Assembly: GCF_011320225.1 (NCBI RefSeq)
Contig: NZ_JAAOEN010000002.1
Span: forward strand, 310,584 to 374,583
Direction of reading: 5' to 3'
Source of the DNA: Phytoactinopolyspora limicola
Lineage (GTDB): Bacteria > Actinomycetota > Actinomycetes > Jiangellales > Jiangellaceae
Length of the DNA stretch: 64,000 nt
Shown here: piece by piece, positions 1-9,800 of the stretch
Position numbering within the stretch: the first letter of the stretch is position 1
How the letters are laid out: each line of letters starts with the position of its first letter
Position numbers and translations under genes: made by a program
Notes under the pieces: model-generated
Told to the model about the DNA's origin: nothing
What the model saw: the letters and a program-made list of their open reading frames with translations, nothing else
The model's database searches: none

Positions 1-1646
1 GCGGCCTGCAGGACGCGGTACTCGGCCTTGAGCGATCGGTAGGTGGCCACGCACATCGCCAACATCACGATGCTGAACGGAAGCGCCATGATGATCGCAC
101 CGGTCTGCAACGCACCCAGCCCGCCGGCCAGCAGCAGCCCGGCCGCAACCGCGCCTTCGAGGACGCAGAACAGCACTCGGCTCCATATCGGCGGTTCGGG
201 GTTACCACCCGAGGCCAACATGTCGACCACAAGCGATCCCGAGTCGGACGACGTGATGAAGAAGATCGCCACCAGCACGACGACGGTGACCGTCAAAATG
301 CCACTGAGCGGCAGATCATCCAGGAAATTGAAGAGCACGTTCTCCGAGACAACCCGGGAGAACGGACTCTCCTCGTCCCGGTCGACCAATCCACCGTCAC
401 CATAGAGCTGCCGGTGCAGCGCCCCGCCACCGAGCACGGCGAACCAAAGGAAAGTGACCGAGGTCGGGACGATCAGGACGCCGGCGACGAACTCGCGGAT
501 GGTGCGGCCCTTGGAGATCCGCGCGATGAACACGCCGACGAAGGGCGCCCAGGAGATCCACCAGCCCCAGTAGAACGTCGTCCAGGCGCCCTGCCAGGAC
601 TGTCCGGCATCCTCGGTGTAGGCACTGGTATCGAACGTGGCCGGAAGGACCTCCTGCAGATAGGTACCGAAAGACTGCACGAAGTCACGGAGGAAGAACA
701 GGGACGGGCCGATGATGAGCAGGACGACAAGGAAGATGGCCGCGAGCCCGAGATTGAAGTTGGACAACCACTTGATGCCCTTGCCGATGCCGGACACCAC
801 GGACACCGTCGCGATGGCCGTAATGATGATGATCAAAATGACCATCACGGTGTTCGTGGCCTCGTCGACCACGCCCATCGAGACCAGCCCGGCTCCGATC
901 TGGCTCACACCGAGACCGAGGGAGGTAGCGACGCCGAACACCGTACCGATCACGGCGACGGTGTCGATCAGATCACCCAGCCAGCCCTTGACTCGCTCGG
1001 CCCCCAGTAGCGGCTCCAACGCCCACCGGATCGACACCGGACGTCCCTTGCGGTGGATCGCGTATGCCAGCGCCAGACCCACGACCACGTAGATGGCCCA
1101 CGCATGGAAACCCCAGTGCAAGAAGGTGGTCGCCATCGCCTGGCCAGCCAACTCGGCGCCGTCGGCACCAATGCCCTCAAGGCCGTGACCATCAGGGCCG
1201 ATAGCACCGCCGCCGTCGGTCCCGGGCTTCGGCGTGTCGTAGTGCATCAGAGGCTCGGCCGCCCCCCAGAACACCAGCCCGATCCCCATGCCCGCGGCGA
1301 ACAGCATCGCGAACCAGGCCATGAGGCTGAAGTCCGGAGGATCGTCATCCTTGCCCAGCTTGATGTCGCCGAACCGGCTCAAGCCCATCCACAACGCGAA
1401 CACCACGAAGACCGCGACGATGAGCACGTAGTACCAGCCGAACCCACCAACGATGTTCTCCTGGATGTTGCTCAAGGCACGCCCAGCGTCGTCGGGCCAG
1501 ACCATCGTCACCACCACGGCGAGCCCGATGACCGTGATGGCCGGATAGAACACCCACGGGGTCACGCCACCGGCGGCCATCCGCGGCTGATATCTCGATA
1601 GGTTTGACGATCGGCTCGGTTTCGTCACATCTGGCGGGGAACTCAT
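1..1646 (-). CDS. BCCT family betaine/carnitine/choline transporter, C-terminus cut by window edge
   Basis: This gene is open from an ATG at 1646 to the window edge (548 residues visible). It encodes a secondary transporter of the BCCT family, which imports glycine betaine or related quaternary ammonium solutes, usually driven by Na+. The motif GMGIGLVFWGAAEP near residue 119 matches the glycine-rich TM3 motif of BetP-type proteins. YWGWWISWAPFVGVF near residue 358 is the aromatic substrate-box signature, followed by RISKGRTIREF. The last visible residues lie at the end of the final membrane helix, so only the cytoplasmic C-terminal tail, which often senses osmolarity, is missing. The GMGIG form suggests a Na+-coupled betaine carrier (family knowledge); the exact substrate cannot be read from sequence. 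Confidence 0.93.
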   Translation of the reverse strand, partial: MSSPPDVTKPSRSSNLSRYQPRMAAGGVTPWVFYPAITVIGLAVVVTMVWPDDAGRALSNIQENIVGGFGWYYVLIVAVFVVFALWMGLSRFGDIKLGKDDDPPDFSLMAWFAMLFAAGMGIGLVFWGAAEPLMHYDTPKPGTDGGGAIGPDGHGLEGIGADGAELAGQAMATTFLHWGFHAWAIYVVVGLALAYAIHRKGRPVSIRWALEPLLGAERVKGWLGDLIDTVAVIGTVFGVATSLGLGVSQIGAGLVSMGVVDEATNTVMVILIIIITAIATVSVVSGIGKGIKWLSNFNLGLAAIFLVVLLIIGPSLFFLRDFVQSFGTYLQEVLPATFDTSAYTEDAGQSWQGAWTTFYWGWWISWAPFVGVFIARISKGRTIREFVAGVLIVPTSVTFLWFAVLGGGALHRQLYGDGGLVDRDEESPFSRVVSENVLFNFLDDLPLSGILTVTVVVLVAIFFITSSDSGSLVVDMLASGGNPEPPIWSRVLFCVLEGAVAAGLLLAGGLGALQTGAIIMALPFSIVMLAMCVATYRSLKAEYRVLQA

Positions 1647-2061
1647 GATCGCCCTTCCGTGGTCGACAACTCCGACGCACGAGGCGGCACGCCCACCGTA
1701 ACTGGCGATGCACACGAACCAGGTGAAAGCCGGCCGGACCTCAGTGCCGTACTACCGTTGCGGGATAAACGCGTGCCGTCAAGCGCAACATGCCATCTTC
1801 ACTGCCCAAGATGCTCGTGACTGGAGCTTTGACCTGCACGGACTGGATCGGCGACCTCGACGGTGCCGAATCGTGACGCCAGCGAGGCGCGTTTGTCACC
1901 TAGGCGACAGGCCTGTGGCGGTCACGGGGCAGCGCCCGCTCACGACGTCAGTGTGAGCTTGCTGGCTCAGAATTGCGGATAGGCCGCCTCAGACGCCGTC
2001 TATCCGCAATTCTGAGCCAGCAAGCTCAGAACCCGCGCGTTCTCATGCTCGCCGGCGGAGA
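1647..2061. other. Intergenic region without a supported gene
   Basis: This stretch separates the start of the BCCT transporter gene from the 3' end of the peptide-importer operon. It holds the long hairpin at 1954-2028. The rest should contain the transporter promoter, but I see no convincing -35/-10 pair and no supported coding sequence. Confidence 0.6.
1954..2028 (-). terminator. Perfect 29-bp inverted repeat, probable transcription terminator of the peptide-importer operon
   Basis: The arms at 1954-1982 and 2000-2028 are exact reverse complements (29 bp) around a 17-nt loop. The hairpin begins 34 bp past the stop of the last operon gene. No U-run follows, so it would be an unusual intrinsic terminator. 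The length and perfection of the stem resemble the other long palindromes at 15.1, 23.3 and 54.6 kb, but the sequence is different. Confidence 0.6.
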
Positions 2062-3102
2062 TCAGATGACCCGGGCGTTCGCCTCGGCGAAGTGACACGC
2101 CACCGGGTGGTTCTGCCCTCGGTCGATCAGCAGCGGCTCCTCCACCGCGCAGATGTCTTGTGCTTTCCAGCACCGCGTCCGGAACCGGCACCCGCTCGGC
2201 GGATCGAGTGGACTCGGCACGTCGCCGGCCAACAGGATGCGCTCCCGGGTACGTTCCTGTTGCGGATCCGCCGCCGGCGCCGCCGAGAGCAACGCCTGGG
2301 TGTACGGATGAGCGGGCTGGTCGTAAACCTCGTCCCGCGTGCCGGTCTCCACGATCTTGCCGAGGTACATCACCGCCACCCGGTCGGAAATGTGCCGCAC
2401 CACGGATAGGTCGTGGGCGACGAACACGTAGGCCAGGTCGAGCTCTTCCTGCAACTCGTCGAGGAGGTTCACCACACCGGCCTGTACGGAGACGTCGAGC
2501 GCGGATACCGGCTCGTCGAGAATCATCGCCCGTGGCGACAGCACGAGCGCCCGCGCGATGCCGATCCGCTGCCGCTGGCCACCGGAGAACTCGTGTGGAT
2601 ACCGGTTGCCGTGCTCCGGGTTCAACCCGACCAGCTCGAGCATCTCGGCGACCCGGCTCTTGCCGCCGTCCCTGAACTTGCCATGAACCTTGAGCGGCTC
2701 GGCGATGATGTCGTTCACCGGCATCTTGGGGTTCAGCGAGGCGTACGGATCCTGGAAGACGATCTGCAGGTCACGCCGTACGGCCCGCATCTCGGTCGGG
2801 CCGAGCGTCGTCAGTTCCTTGCCGTCGAAGATCACCGAGCCGGACGTGGGTTTGTGCAGCTGCAAGATGGCGCGGCCCGTGGTGGATTTACCGCACCCGG
2901 ATTCCCCCACCAAACCCAACGTCTCACCAGCGTCGACGTGGAGTGATACGCCGCTGACCGCCTGCACCTGGCCCACCACCCGGCGAAACAGCCCGCCACC
3001 ACGGACCGGGAAGTTCATCACCAGGTCTTGGACGTCCAGCAGATGTTGCGCCTGCCGGGATGGTGCCTGGCCAGGGGTGGGGTCAACAACCGCCGTGCTC
3101 AT
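2062..3102 (-). CDS. Peptide ABC transporter ATP-binding protein, DppF/OppF type
   Basis: This is the second ATPase of a dipeptide/oligopeptide importer (346 aa from the ATG at 3102, which overlaps the stop of the upstream ATPase gene by 4 bp). It shows Walker [10 protein letters not shown], signature [15 protein letters not shown], Walker [13 protein letters not shown] and the switch His in [10 protein letters not shown]. The C-terminal oligopeptide-transporter domain carries the cysteine cluster [15 protein letters not shown] with a later ACH, which is typical of DppD/DppF. A longer reading with an upstream start would run into the preceding gene and is less likely. It ends the five-gene operon and is followed by a long hairpin. 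Confidence 0.93.
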   Translation of the reverse strand: MSTAVVDPTPGQAPSRQAQHLLDVQDLVMNFPVRGGGLFRRVVGQVQAVSGVSLHVDAGETLGLVGESGCGKSTTGRAILQLHKPTSGSVIFDGKELTTLGPTEMRAVRRDLQIVFQDPYASLNPKMPVNDIIAEPLKVHGKFRDGGKSRVAEMLELVGLNPEHGNRYPHEFSGGQRQRIGIARALVLSPRAMILDEPVSALDVSVQAGVVNLLDELQEELDLAYVFVAHDLSVVRHISDRVAVMYLGKIVETGTRDEVYDQPAHPYTQALLSAAPAADPQQERTRERILLAGDVPSPLDPPSGCRFRTRCWKAQDICAVEEPLLIDRGQNHPVACHFAEANARVI

Positions 3103-4274
3103 CGGCGCACCTCGCTCTCGGCGCGGAAGAACTTCGTCGGATCCTCCGCCTCGGCCAGCCGGGTCCAGTGATGGCACGCGGCCCAGTGTTCTAGGCCATC
3201 CGTGCTGGCCAGCTCAGGTTCTTCGTCGTCACAGATGTCAGTGACCAGGGGACACCGCGGCGCGAAGGGGCAACCGGGCGGAAGAGTGATCAACGACGGC
3301 GGGGTGCCCTTGATCGGCCGCAGCTTCTCCCCACTCGCCGTGTCCAAGGCGGGGATGGAGCCGAGGAGGCCGGCGGTATATGGCATCCGCGGCCGGTAGA
3401 ACACCTCGTCGGTTTCGCCGAGTTCAACCGGCCGGCCGGCATACATCACCAGTACCCGGTGTACCGTGCCGGCGACCACGCCGAGGTCATGGGTGATCAG
3501 GATGATCGCGGAGTTCACCTGATCTTTCACGTCCAGGAGGGTCTCCAGGATCTGGGCCTGGACGGTGACGTCGAGTGCGGTCGTGGGCTCGTCGGCGATG
3601 ATCACGTCGGGGTTGTTGATGACCGCCATCGCGATCATGGCCCGCTGTCGCATCCCACCGGAGAACTCGTGCGGGTAGGCACGCAACCGCTGCTTCGGCT
3701 GGGGGATACCCACGAGCGCCAGCATCTCCTCGGCCCGCGCCAGCGCCTGCTTACGCGACACCGTCTCGTGTGACAGCACCGCCTCGGCCAACTGGTCACC
3801 GATCGTGTATACGGGGTTCAGCGCGGTCATCGGATCTTGGAAGATCATGCCGATCCGGCGGCCACGCAACGATCGTTGTGCCTTCTTGGACATCTTCAGA
3901 ATGTCCTCACCGCGGTAGCGGATGGTGCCGCTGATCCTCGCGTTCTTCGGCAGCAGGCCCATGATCGCCATCGAGGAGACCGACTTGCCCGAACCCGACT
4001 CACCGACGATGCCGAGCACCTCTCGCTCGTGCACCGTGTACGACACTCCACGGACCGCTTTGACCAATCCGTCGTCGGTGGGGAAACCGACCGTCAGGTT
4101 CTCGACCTTGAGGACCTCTTCGCGGCTCGGCGGCTTGGCGGCGGCAATACCACTGGCCACTCGCGCTCCCCCGGTGGCGGCGGCCACGTCGGGGGTGGCT
4201 GCCAGCGCGGCTTCGGACGGACCTGGTTGGATACCCGGCTGCGGCTGGGCGGATGGGTTGGAAGGAATGGTCAT
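3099..4274 (-). CDS. Peptide ABC transporter ATP-binding protein, DppD/OppD type
   Basis: This is the first ATPase of the peptide importer (391 aa). An N-terminal extension of about 50 Ala/Pro-rich residues precedes the ATPase domain, which has Walker [10 protein letters not shown], signature [14 protein letters not shown], Walker [13 protein letters not shown] and LITHDLGVV. The C-terminal domain has [13 protein letters not shown] and ACHHW, the conserved cysteine cluster of this subfamily. The start overlaps the upstream permease stop by one base (TGATG) and the end overlaps the next gene by four, so the ATPases are translationally coupled. Confidence 0.93.
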   Translation of the reverse strand: MTIPSNPSAQPQPGIQPGPSEAALAATPDVAAATGGARVASGIAAAKPPSREEVLKVENLTVGFPTDDGLVKAVRGVSYTVHEREVLGIVGESGSGKSVSSMAIMGLLPKNARISGTIRYRGEDILKMSKKAQRSLRGRRIGMIFQDPMTALNPVYTIGDQLAEAVLSHETVSRKQALARAEEMLALVGIPQPKQRLRAYPHEFSGGMRQRAMIAMAVINNPDVIIADEPTTALDVTVQAQILETLLDVKDQVNSAIILITHDLGVVAGTVHRVLVMYAGRPVELGETDEVFYRPRMPYTAGLLGSIPALDTASGEKLRPIKGTPPSLITLPPGCPFAPRCPLVTDICDDEEPELASTDGLEHWAACHHWTRLAEAEDPTKFFRAESEVRR

Positions 4275-5266
4275 CAGTCACGCACCCGGGTCTGTCGAGG
4301 ATCGAAGGCATCACGCAGGCCATCGCCGATGAAGTTCACCGACAACGCGATGGCGACGATGAACACACCTGGCCACCAGAACAGCCACGGCCGGGTCTGC
4401 ATCGCCGTTTCGTATCGGCTGATCAGGGAACCCAACGAGACGTCCGGAGCCCGTACACCGAGGTCGAGGTAGGACAGCGCGGTCTCCAGCAGGATCCCGG
4501 CCGCGATCGCCAACGTCGCACTCACGATGATCACACCCACCGTGTTCGGCATGATGTGTTTGAAGATGATGCGGGTCGACCTGGTGCCAGCTGCCCGGGC
4601 CGCCTCCACGAACTCCTTTTCTCGCAGCGACAGGAACTCGCCACGGACCAGTCTGGCCAGGCCGGTCCACGTCACCGCTCCGATCGCGACACCGAGAGCG
4701 ACGATGCCGGCCCGGCCCGCGGCGGCGGCCAGGATCGCGGCGAAGACCAACACCGGGATGGCGATCATCACGTCGGTGAATCGCATCAGCACCGCCTCGG
4801 TCCGGCCGCGGAAGTACCCGGAGGTAGCTCCGACGGTCGCACCGATGACGGTCGAGACGAAACCGATCAGGAAAGCCACGGTCAGCGACTGTTGGGTTCC
4901 GCGCATAACCAGGGCGAAGTAGTCGATGCCGACGTTGTCCTGGCCGAACGGGTGCTCGCCGAGGCGGATGCCGTCGCCGCCGAGGAATCCAGGCACCAGG
5001 CTCAGCGTGGGGCGGCCACCATCCAACACCGACGCGGTGGACATGTAGGTCTTGTCCCACCAGCCGGGGATGGGGCCGACACCGATCGACGAGTACGCCA
5101 GCACGATGACGAACAGCAAGGTGACCAGCCCAGCCATGGCTGCTCGGTGCCGGAAGAACCGCCTTCGGATGATCTCGGCCTGAGTACGGGCGACGACGGT
5201 CATCCCTTCGGCCGCGTCGGCGGACTGCCGACCAGACGTCGCCGATCGATCGGTCTGCGCGCTCAC
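4274..5266 (-). CDS. Peptide ABC transporter permease, DppC/OppC type
   Basis: This is a membrane subunit of the importer (330 aa), with a cytoplasmic N-terminus, a first helix near residue 45 and five more helices. The permease-ATPase contact loop (EAA motif) reads VEAARAAGTRSTRIIFKHIM in the last third, as in DppC proteins. The family motif HPFGQDNVGIDYFALVMRG (HPLGTD-like) lies before the core. It lies 40 bp downstream of the partner permease gene and overlaps the ATPase gene by one base. Confidence 0.92.
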   Translation of the reverse strand: MSAQTDRSATSGRQSADAAEGMTVVARTQAEIIRRRFFRHRAAMAGLVTLLFVIVLAYSSIGVGPIPGWWDKTYMSTASVLDGGRPTLSLVPGFLGGDGIRLGEHPFGQDNVGIDYFALVMRGTQQSLTVAFLIGFVSTVIGATVGATSGYFRGRTEAVLMRFTDVMIAIPVLVFAAILAAAAGRAGIVALGVAIGAVTWTGLARLVRGEFLSLREKEFVEAARAAGTRSTRIIFKHIMPNTVGVIIVSATLAIAAGILLETALSYLDLGVRAPDVSLGSLISRYETAMQTRPWLFWWPGVFIVAIALSVNFIGDGLRDAFDPRQTRVRD

Positions 5267-5306
5267 AGCTGCTCCCCTCTCACATCAGAGCTCGACATCG
5301 CCACCA

Positions 5307-6818
5307 TCACCCGACCCGGATCCGCGGGTCGAGGTAGGCGTAGGCGATGTCGGCCAGCATGTTGAAGACCACGATCGATCCGCCGGCGACGAGGAAGAAC
5401 GCCATCACCGGAGGTGGATCGACCTCCTGTAGCCCCTTGATGAACATGTGGCCCATGCCCTGCCAGCCAAAGACCCGCTCGGTGATGACCGCGCCACCGA
5501 TCACCGCACCGAAGTCGAACGCCATCAAGGTGGTGATCGGGATGAGCGCGTTGCGGAACGCGTGTTTGGTGACCACGGTGCGCTCGGTTAGCCCCTTGGA
5601 CCGCGCCGTACGCACGTAGTCCTGGTTCATCACTTCGAGCATGCTGGCTCTGCTGTATCGGGTGTAGACCGCGAACGAGATGAGCAGCAGCGCCGTGGTC
5701 GGAAGGATCAAGTGACCGATCGAGTCCAGACCCGACTCCCAGAAGTCACCCTGGAAGTTCGGTGTCCCGGCTCCGATGGTGGAGATGGGCCGGCCACGGA
5801 CCCGGCTCAGGTAGGTCGAGTACGCCTGGAGCAGGTAGTCGATGAAGATGACGCCGCCGGTGAAGAAGGCGGAAAGCGCCGCCGCTGGCATGGCCTGTCG
5901 GCGGTGGATGCCCCCGACGTAACGACCGACGACGAGTCCCACTCCGACGGCGATGACGGCGAGAAGCAGGATCATCAGCCAGTTCGGGTCTTCGAGAACC
6001 GGCTCGGAGAACAGGTAGAACACGATGCCGATGCCGGCCGTAACCAAAGCCGCCGTCAGCGGCTGCCGGTAGCGGAAGCCCGCGAGCAGGAACGTCGCCC
6101 CCACCGCACCGCCGAGCGAGAGGATCACCACGGCGATGAGCCCCAAGCCGGGATCGGTGAACCAGCCGCTGGCCGACAACGCCCACAATCCGAGCGCCGT
6201 CACCACAGCGGCGACCCCGAACGAGGTAAGCCGGCGCTGCCGGTCTCCTCCGACGATGGCCATCCAGGCCAGGCCGCTGACCAGACCTAGCACCACGATC
6301 ACCGGGACTGCGATCTCGGGATCTCGCAGCCAGTTGTTGAAGTCGATCGCGGCGTACTGCTTGAGCATCACCGCGACCCAGAACACGGGGAGCGAGAAGA
6401 ACAGGAAAGCCGCGAAAGTGAGCGAGTAGTCGAAACCGCTGTATTGCCGCAATGCGGAGACGATGCCGATCGTGACGCCAAGAACGATGGCGAGCACGGT
6501 GGCGGCCACCACCAGCTGCATGGTCGCGGATACGGCGGGCCCCAGGATCCCGCTGACCGACTGGCCGAACTTGTTCTCCCCGAGGTCACCGGTGAGCAGA
6601 GCGCCGAGCCACGCCAGGTAGCGGACGAAGATGGGGTCGCCGAGCCGCATCCGCCGGCTTCGGGCATCGATCTGCTGCTGGGCATCTCCTTCGTCTTGAA
6701 TACCGCGCAGGTCGGACATGGGGTCTCCAGCGATCGAAGTACCCCAGAACACGATGAATGACGCTGCAAGCAGAGTGAAGACGGAGATGACCAGTCTCCG
6801 AACCATGAAGGCGGCCAC
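5307..6818 (-). CDS. Peptide ABC transporter permease, DppB/OppB type, with a long central membrane insertion
   Basis: This permease has 503 residues, whereas DppB proteins usually have about 310-340. The N-terminal part (VRRLVISVFTLLAASFIVF, the GDP segment, TGDLGENKFGQSV) and the C-terminal part (EAA loop VRTARSKGLTERTVVTKHAF, final YAYLDPRIRVG) are standard. Between about residues 165 and 345 there is an extra hydrophobic stretch with several predicted helices and arginine-rich turns (GGDRQRRL, GFRYRQP, GGIHRRQ). The reading frame is continuous and both flanks match the family, so this is an insertion and not a frameshift artefact. Its function is unknown. A strong hairpin lies upstream, between this gene and the binding-protein gene. 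Confidence 0.9.
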   Translation of the reverse strand: MAAFMVRRLVISVFTLLAASFIVFWGTSIAGDPMSDLRGIQDEGDAQQQIDARSRRMRLGDPIFVRYLAWLGALLTGDLGENKFGQSVSGILGPAVSATMQLVVAATVLAIVLGVTIGIVSALRQYSGFDYSLTFAAFLFFSLPVFWVAVMLKQYAAIDFNNWLRDPEIAVPVIVVLGLVSGLAWMAIVGGDRQRRLTSFGVAAVVTALGLWALSASGWFTDPGLGLIAVVILSLGGAVGATFLLAGFRYRQPLTAALVTAGIGIVFYLFSEPVLEDPNWLMILLLAVIAVGVGLVVGRYVGGIHRRQAMPAAALSAFFTGGVIFIDYLLQAYSTYLSRVRGRPISTIGAGTPNFQGDFWESGLDSIGHLILPTTALLLISFAVYTRYSRASMLEVMNQDYVRTARSKGLTERTVVTKHAFRNALIPITTLMAFDFGAVIGGAVITERVFGWQGMGHMFIKGLQEVDPPPVMAFFLVAGGSIVVFNMLADIAYAYLDPRIRVG

Positions 6819-6895
6819 GCCTCACCTCCGAGTTCGTCGGAACGGATTCAACCAACAAGTGGGACAACCGGGACATCTCGCCTGGTTGGTGCCAG

Positions 6896-6934
6896 GGAAC
6901 GGGGCCAGGAGCCTCGGGCTCCTGGCCCCGTTCC
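6896..6934 (-). terminator. Intra-operon hairpin between binding-protein and permease genes
   Basis: A perfect 18-bp stem (6896-6913 with 6917-6934) closes a 3-nt loop, 80 bp after the binding-protein stop and about 78 bp before the DppB-type start. Strong GC hairpins here often stabilise the upstream message or act as partial terminators, so that the binding protein is made in excess of the membrane parts. That role is inferred from position. Confidence 0.7.
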
Positions 6935-7014
6935 CCGTCACGCATCTCGGCCGTCGGCCGGCGGTTCACTGAACCCGCCGGCCGCATGCCACCGATCAGC
7001 AATGCTCGATGGAG

Positions 7015-8832
7015 CTACAGCGCACGCTCCCACTCGTGCTTGGTGGCGGTGACACCGTGCTGAGTCGGGTTGGGCGTCACACCTTCGACGTCGTCAGCCC
7101 AGGCCAGCAGGTATTCGTGGTTGAAGAGCGGAATGGTCGGTAGGTCCTCCCACAGCTGCGCCTCGATCTGCTTGACCAGCTCACGCTGGGCGTCGATGTC
7201 GACCTCCTGGAGCAGCTCGCGGTAGAGGCTGTCCACCGTCTCGTTCGAGTAGCAGACGTTGTTGTTGCCCGTACCTTCCGCCGTGCACGCCTGCGGCGTC
7301 ATGAACGTGGAGGCGGTGCCGGCGACGTAGCCGGAGCCGATCCAGGCGAACATCGCGATGTCGAAGTTGCCATCCGGGATCTCCACCCCGAACGGGTCGG
7401 AGGAGCCGGCGTCGACGACGTCCCAGCCGGCCTCGTTGCAGGCGTCGCGGATCAGCGCCACCTGGTCCTGCCGGCGGACGTTGGCCTCGGTGTAGACGAT
7501 GCGCACCTCGGTGCCGACCATGTCCTTGTCCTCGAGAATCGCCCGGGCGCCGTCGATGTCCTGCTCGGCGTAGGCGTCCGCACCGCTACCTTCGATCTGG
7601 TAGTCGTAGTCCGGCTGGAAGGCGTAGGTCAGGCGGGCGTTGAGCACCTGGGCGTCCGGGTTGACCGGGTGGATCAGGTTCTCGACGATCAGCTCCCTGG
7701 GCAGGCACTTGGCGAACGCTTCACGCAGGTCGCGGTCCTCGAAATAGTGCCCAGGACGCATGTTGAAGTCGACGTGCTCGTAGGTGAAGGAGTCGGCGAT
7801 GTGCACGTTGACACCCTGCAGCCCTTGCAGCTGGTTGACCAGGTCCGGACTGGGCTGCGGGTCGATGATGTCGACGTCCAGGTTGTCCAAGGCCTGCGTC
7901 TGCTGGTCCTGATCCAGGAAACGGAAGACGATGGTCTTCGCCGCAGGCGGTGTACCCCAGTAGTTCTCGTTCCACTCGGCGGTGATCGACTGACCGGCCT
8001 GCCAATCGGTGAGCTTGTACCGTCCCGACGAGGGAATCAGCTCTTCGGGCAGCAGCTCACCGGGGGCCATGACCCAGCCGGTGTTGTAGAACTCGGCTGC
8101 CGGGAGGAGGGCATCGACGTCTTCATCCCGGATCGCCTGCAGCAACTCCTCGTTGCTCATGCCAGCCTCACGGGCCACCACGTGCGCCGGCATGTCGACG
8201 GCAGCATAGAGGACCCAGTTGGCGTTGGGCGTTTCATACTCCGCGGTGAACGTCTTGTCACCCAGTTCGCAGTCCGGTTTCACCCAGTCCTCGTACCCGG
8301 TGACACCCGAGGTGGAGAACAGCGGCAGCGGATCGCCTTCGTCGTTGGTATCGGTCGGATGCTGGAAGTAGCCGGACCGGGCCGCCCAACCGAAGATCCA
8401 GTCCAGACATTCGATCGGTTCGCCGTCGGACCACACCGACTCGGGGTGCAGATTGAACTCGACCATCAGCGGGTCTTCGGACACCACGTCGTACGTGCCG
8501 AACTCCTCGTCCGGGTGGGCCAGGCCGTCCGGGCCGTATCTCCAGAAGCTCCCTTTCACCTGGTTGACGACGTGCTGGTTGGCCAGCAGGTTGCCCTCTG
8601 ACGTGTTGTTCGCGTAGTTGGTGAACTCCTGCTCGGATGCGTAGGTCACCACAACGTCACTGGGTTCGTCACCGGGGTCGGCATCTGGGTCGGGGTCTTC
8701 CGCCGCGCCGTTGTCGTCCGGAGCACCGTTGTCGTCTGTTGTGCCGTCGTCGTCGCCACCACAGGCGGCGAGCACGAGAGCGCTGGCCGCGGTAACGGCC
8801 ATGAACGCCACACCTCTGCGCTTGATAGTCAA
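7015..8832 (-). CDS. Peptide ABC transporter substrate-binding lipoprotein, family 5 (DppA/OppA type)
   Basis: This is the extracellular solute-binding lipoprotein of the importer (605 aa from a TTG at 8832). I chose this start because GGAGG lies 9 bases upstream and it gives a clean lipoprotein signal: KRR, a hydrophobic core AFMAVTAASALVLAAC, then a Gly/Asp-rich linker. The long acidic linker (residues ~28-55) is typical of high-GC actinobacteria. The mature part has family 5 landmarks such as YASEQEFTNYANN, DGEPIECLDWIFGW and the late NNNVCYSNETVDSLYRELL. It heads the operon; a reading starting further upstream would add a non-signal N-terminus. Confidence 0.9.
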   Translation of the reverse strand: MTIKRRGVAFMAVTAASALVLAACGGDDDGTTDDNGAPDDNGAAEDPDPDADPGDEPSDVVVTYASEQEFTNYANNTSEGNLLANQHVVNQVKGSFWRYGPDGLAHPDEEFGTYDVVSEDPLMVEFNLHPESVWSDGEPIECLDWIFGWAARSGYFQHPTDTNDEGDPLPLFSTSGVTGYEDWVKPDCELGDKTFTAEYETPNANWVLYAAVDMPAHVVAREAGMSNEELLQAIRDEDVDALLPAAEFYNTGWVMAPGELLPEELIPSSGRYKLTDWQAGQSITAEWNENYWGTPPAAKTIVFRFLDQDQQTQALDNLDVDIIDPQPSPDLVNQLQGLQGVNVHIADSFTYEHVDFNMRPGHYFEDRDLREAFAKCLPRELIVENLIHPVNPDAQVLNARLTYAFQPDYDYQIEGSGADAYAEQDIDGARAILEDKDMVGTEVRIVYTEANVRRQDQVALIRDACNEAGWDVVDAGSSDPFGVEIPDGNFDIAMFAWIGSGYVAGTASTFMTPQACTAEGTGNNNVCYSNETVDSLYRELLQEVDIDAQRELVKQIEAQLWEDLPTIPLFNHEYLLAWADDVEGVTPNPTQHGVTATKHEWERAL

Positions 8833-9503
8833 GATGGGACTCCTCCGTACGTTTTGGACCCACACAGGTCCCAAAAAAAGAGTTGACTTAGCCCAACATC
8901 CGTGATGGTCAAGGCACAAGAGACGGCAACAGAAGTTACTGACCTGCAACCCAAGTGTCTCCATTTCGCTCAAAATATAACGCTTGGAGCACGGTGTACA
9001 CGTAAATCCTGCTGCAACCTCAGGGAGATACAGCAGAGCTATCTGAGGGCCCTCATAAACTGATGTTATGACCTGACGACATCGTCAATCCGCGTGATAG
9101 TGCTCAGAATTCGGTCATTCGACGTCTACATAGTGAGATCTACGACGTGACCCTCTGTCGGCCGGCGGTGTGAACGCGCTGTCATGCAAACGCCCATCGC
9201 CGCACGGCGAGCCGACACGTCGGCGCCGGCCACGTTCGCCCGTCGGAACCGCAGGCTCATCCGTCGCCGCGGACCCGGATACCTACCCTCCCGCCAGCAA
9301 GGTCTTCTCAAACCGAACCTGCTTGACGGGAACGTCGATCAAACTAGCTCATGATGCCACACATCGAGCGGCCCGCCCACCGGCGACGACGGCGGTGTGG
9401 CATGTCCCACGAATCGCGGCCAAATGCCTGTACCCTCTGGATTTCCGCGGCCGCTCCGTGCGAAGCTGCGGGCCAGCGACCGTCGACGTTCGCGGGAGGC
9501 TGC
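8833..9503. other. Divergent intergenic region upstream of the peptide importer and the succinate dehydrogenase operon
   Basis: No coding sequence is supported in this 671-bp stretch. On the minus strand, 40-90 bp upstream of the binding-protein start, there is a TTGACC with a TAAGTC about 16 bp further on, a weak promoter candidate. A short GGACC/GGTCC hairpin flanked by T and A runs lies at about 8853-8880 in the leader. The middle part is less GC-rich than its surroundings. Confidence 0.4.
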
Positions 9504-9800
9504 ATGAACGCCATGAGCGCAGCTCAGAGCAGGCAGGCAGTGGCGGCTGCCCTGACTACGTTGGAGTCGGCCGTGGCCGGCCTTCGTCGTACCCACGGGG
9601 ACACCCTCGGGGTCCGACGACTGACCAGCGACGTCGCCCGGTTGCGTGATGACCTCGACGAGCTCGGCGATCCTTCGCCGGGCCGTACGATTCCCCCTGA
9701 CGGCCCCCTCGAGACCGTCCCCGACACCCCATACGATCCCGATATGTGGGTAGGGGCCGAGGACGAAGGTCTCGGCGCACCAGATCGGCACGCACCCTGA
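9504..9800 (+). CDS. Small hypothetical protein preceding the succinate dehydrogenase anchor gene
   Basis: A 98-residue protein with no family I recognise. The ATG at 9504 follows a GGGAGG ribosome-binding site. The first half is an Ala/Leu/Arg-rich amphipathic helix (SRQAVAAALTTLESAVAGL, then RRLTSDVARLRDDLDELG), possibly a coiled coil. The second half is Pro/Asp-rich and probably disordered. Its stop overlaps the start of the SdhC-like gene by one base, so it is probably translated with the respiratory complex. There is no membrane segment and no cysteine. Confidence 0.7.
   Translation: MNAMSAAQSRQAVAAALTTLESAVAGLRRTHGDTLGVRRLTSDVARLRDDLDELGDPSPGRTIPPDGPLETVPDTPYDPDMWVGAEDEGLGAPDRHAP

Noticed and set aside
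1708-1956. Small gene between the BCCT transporter and the peptide importer
   Set aside because: Composition and lack of ribosome-binding site give no support; it overlaps the hairpin region.
5307-6818. Frameshift or fusion as the cause of the long DppB-type permease
   Set aside because: The frame is continuous, both ends match one family, and the insertion is itself hydrophobic and codon-normal.
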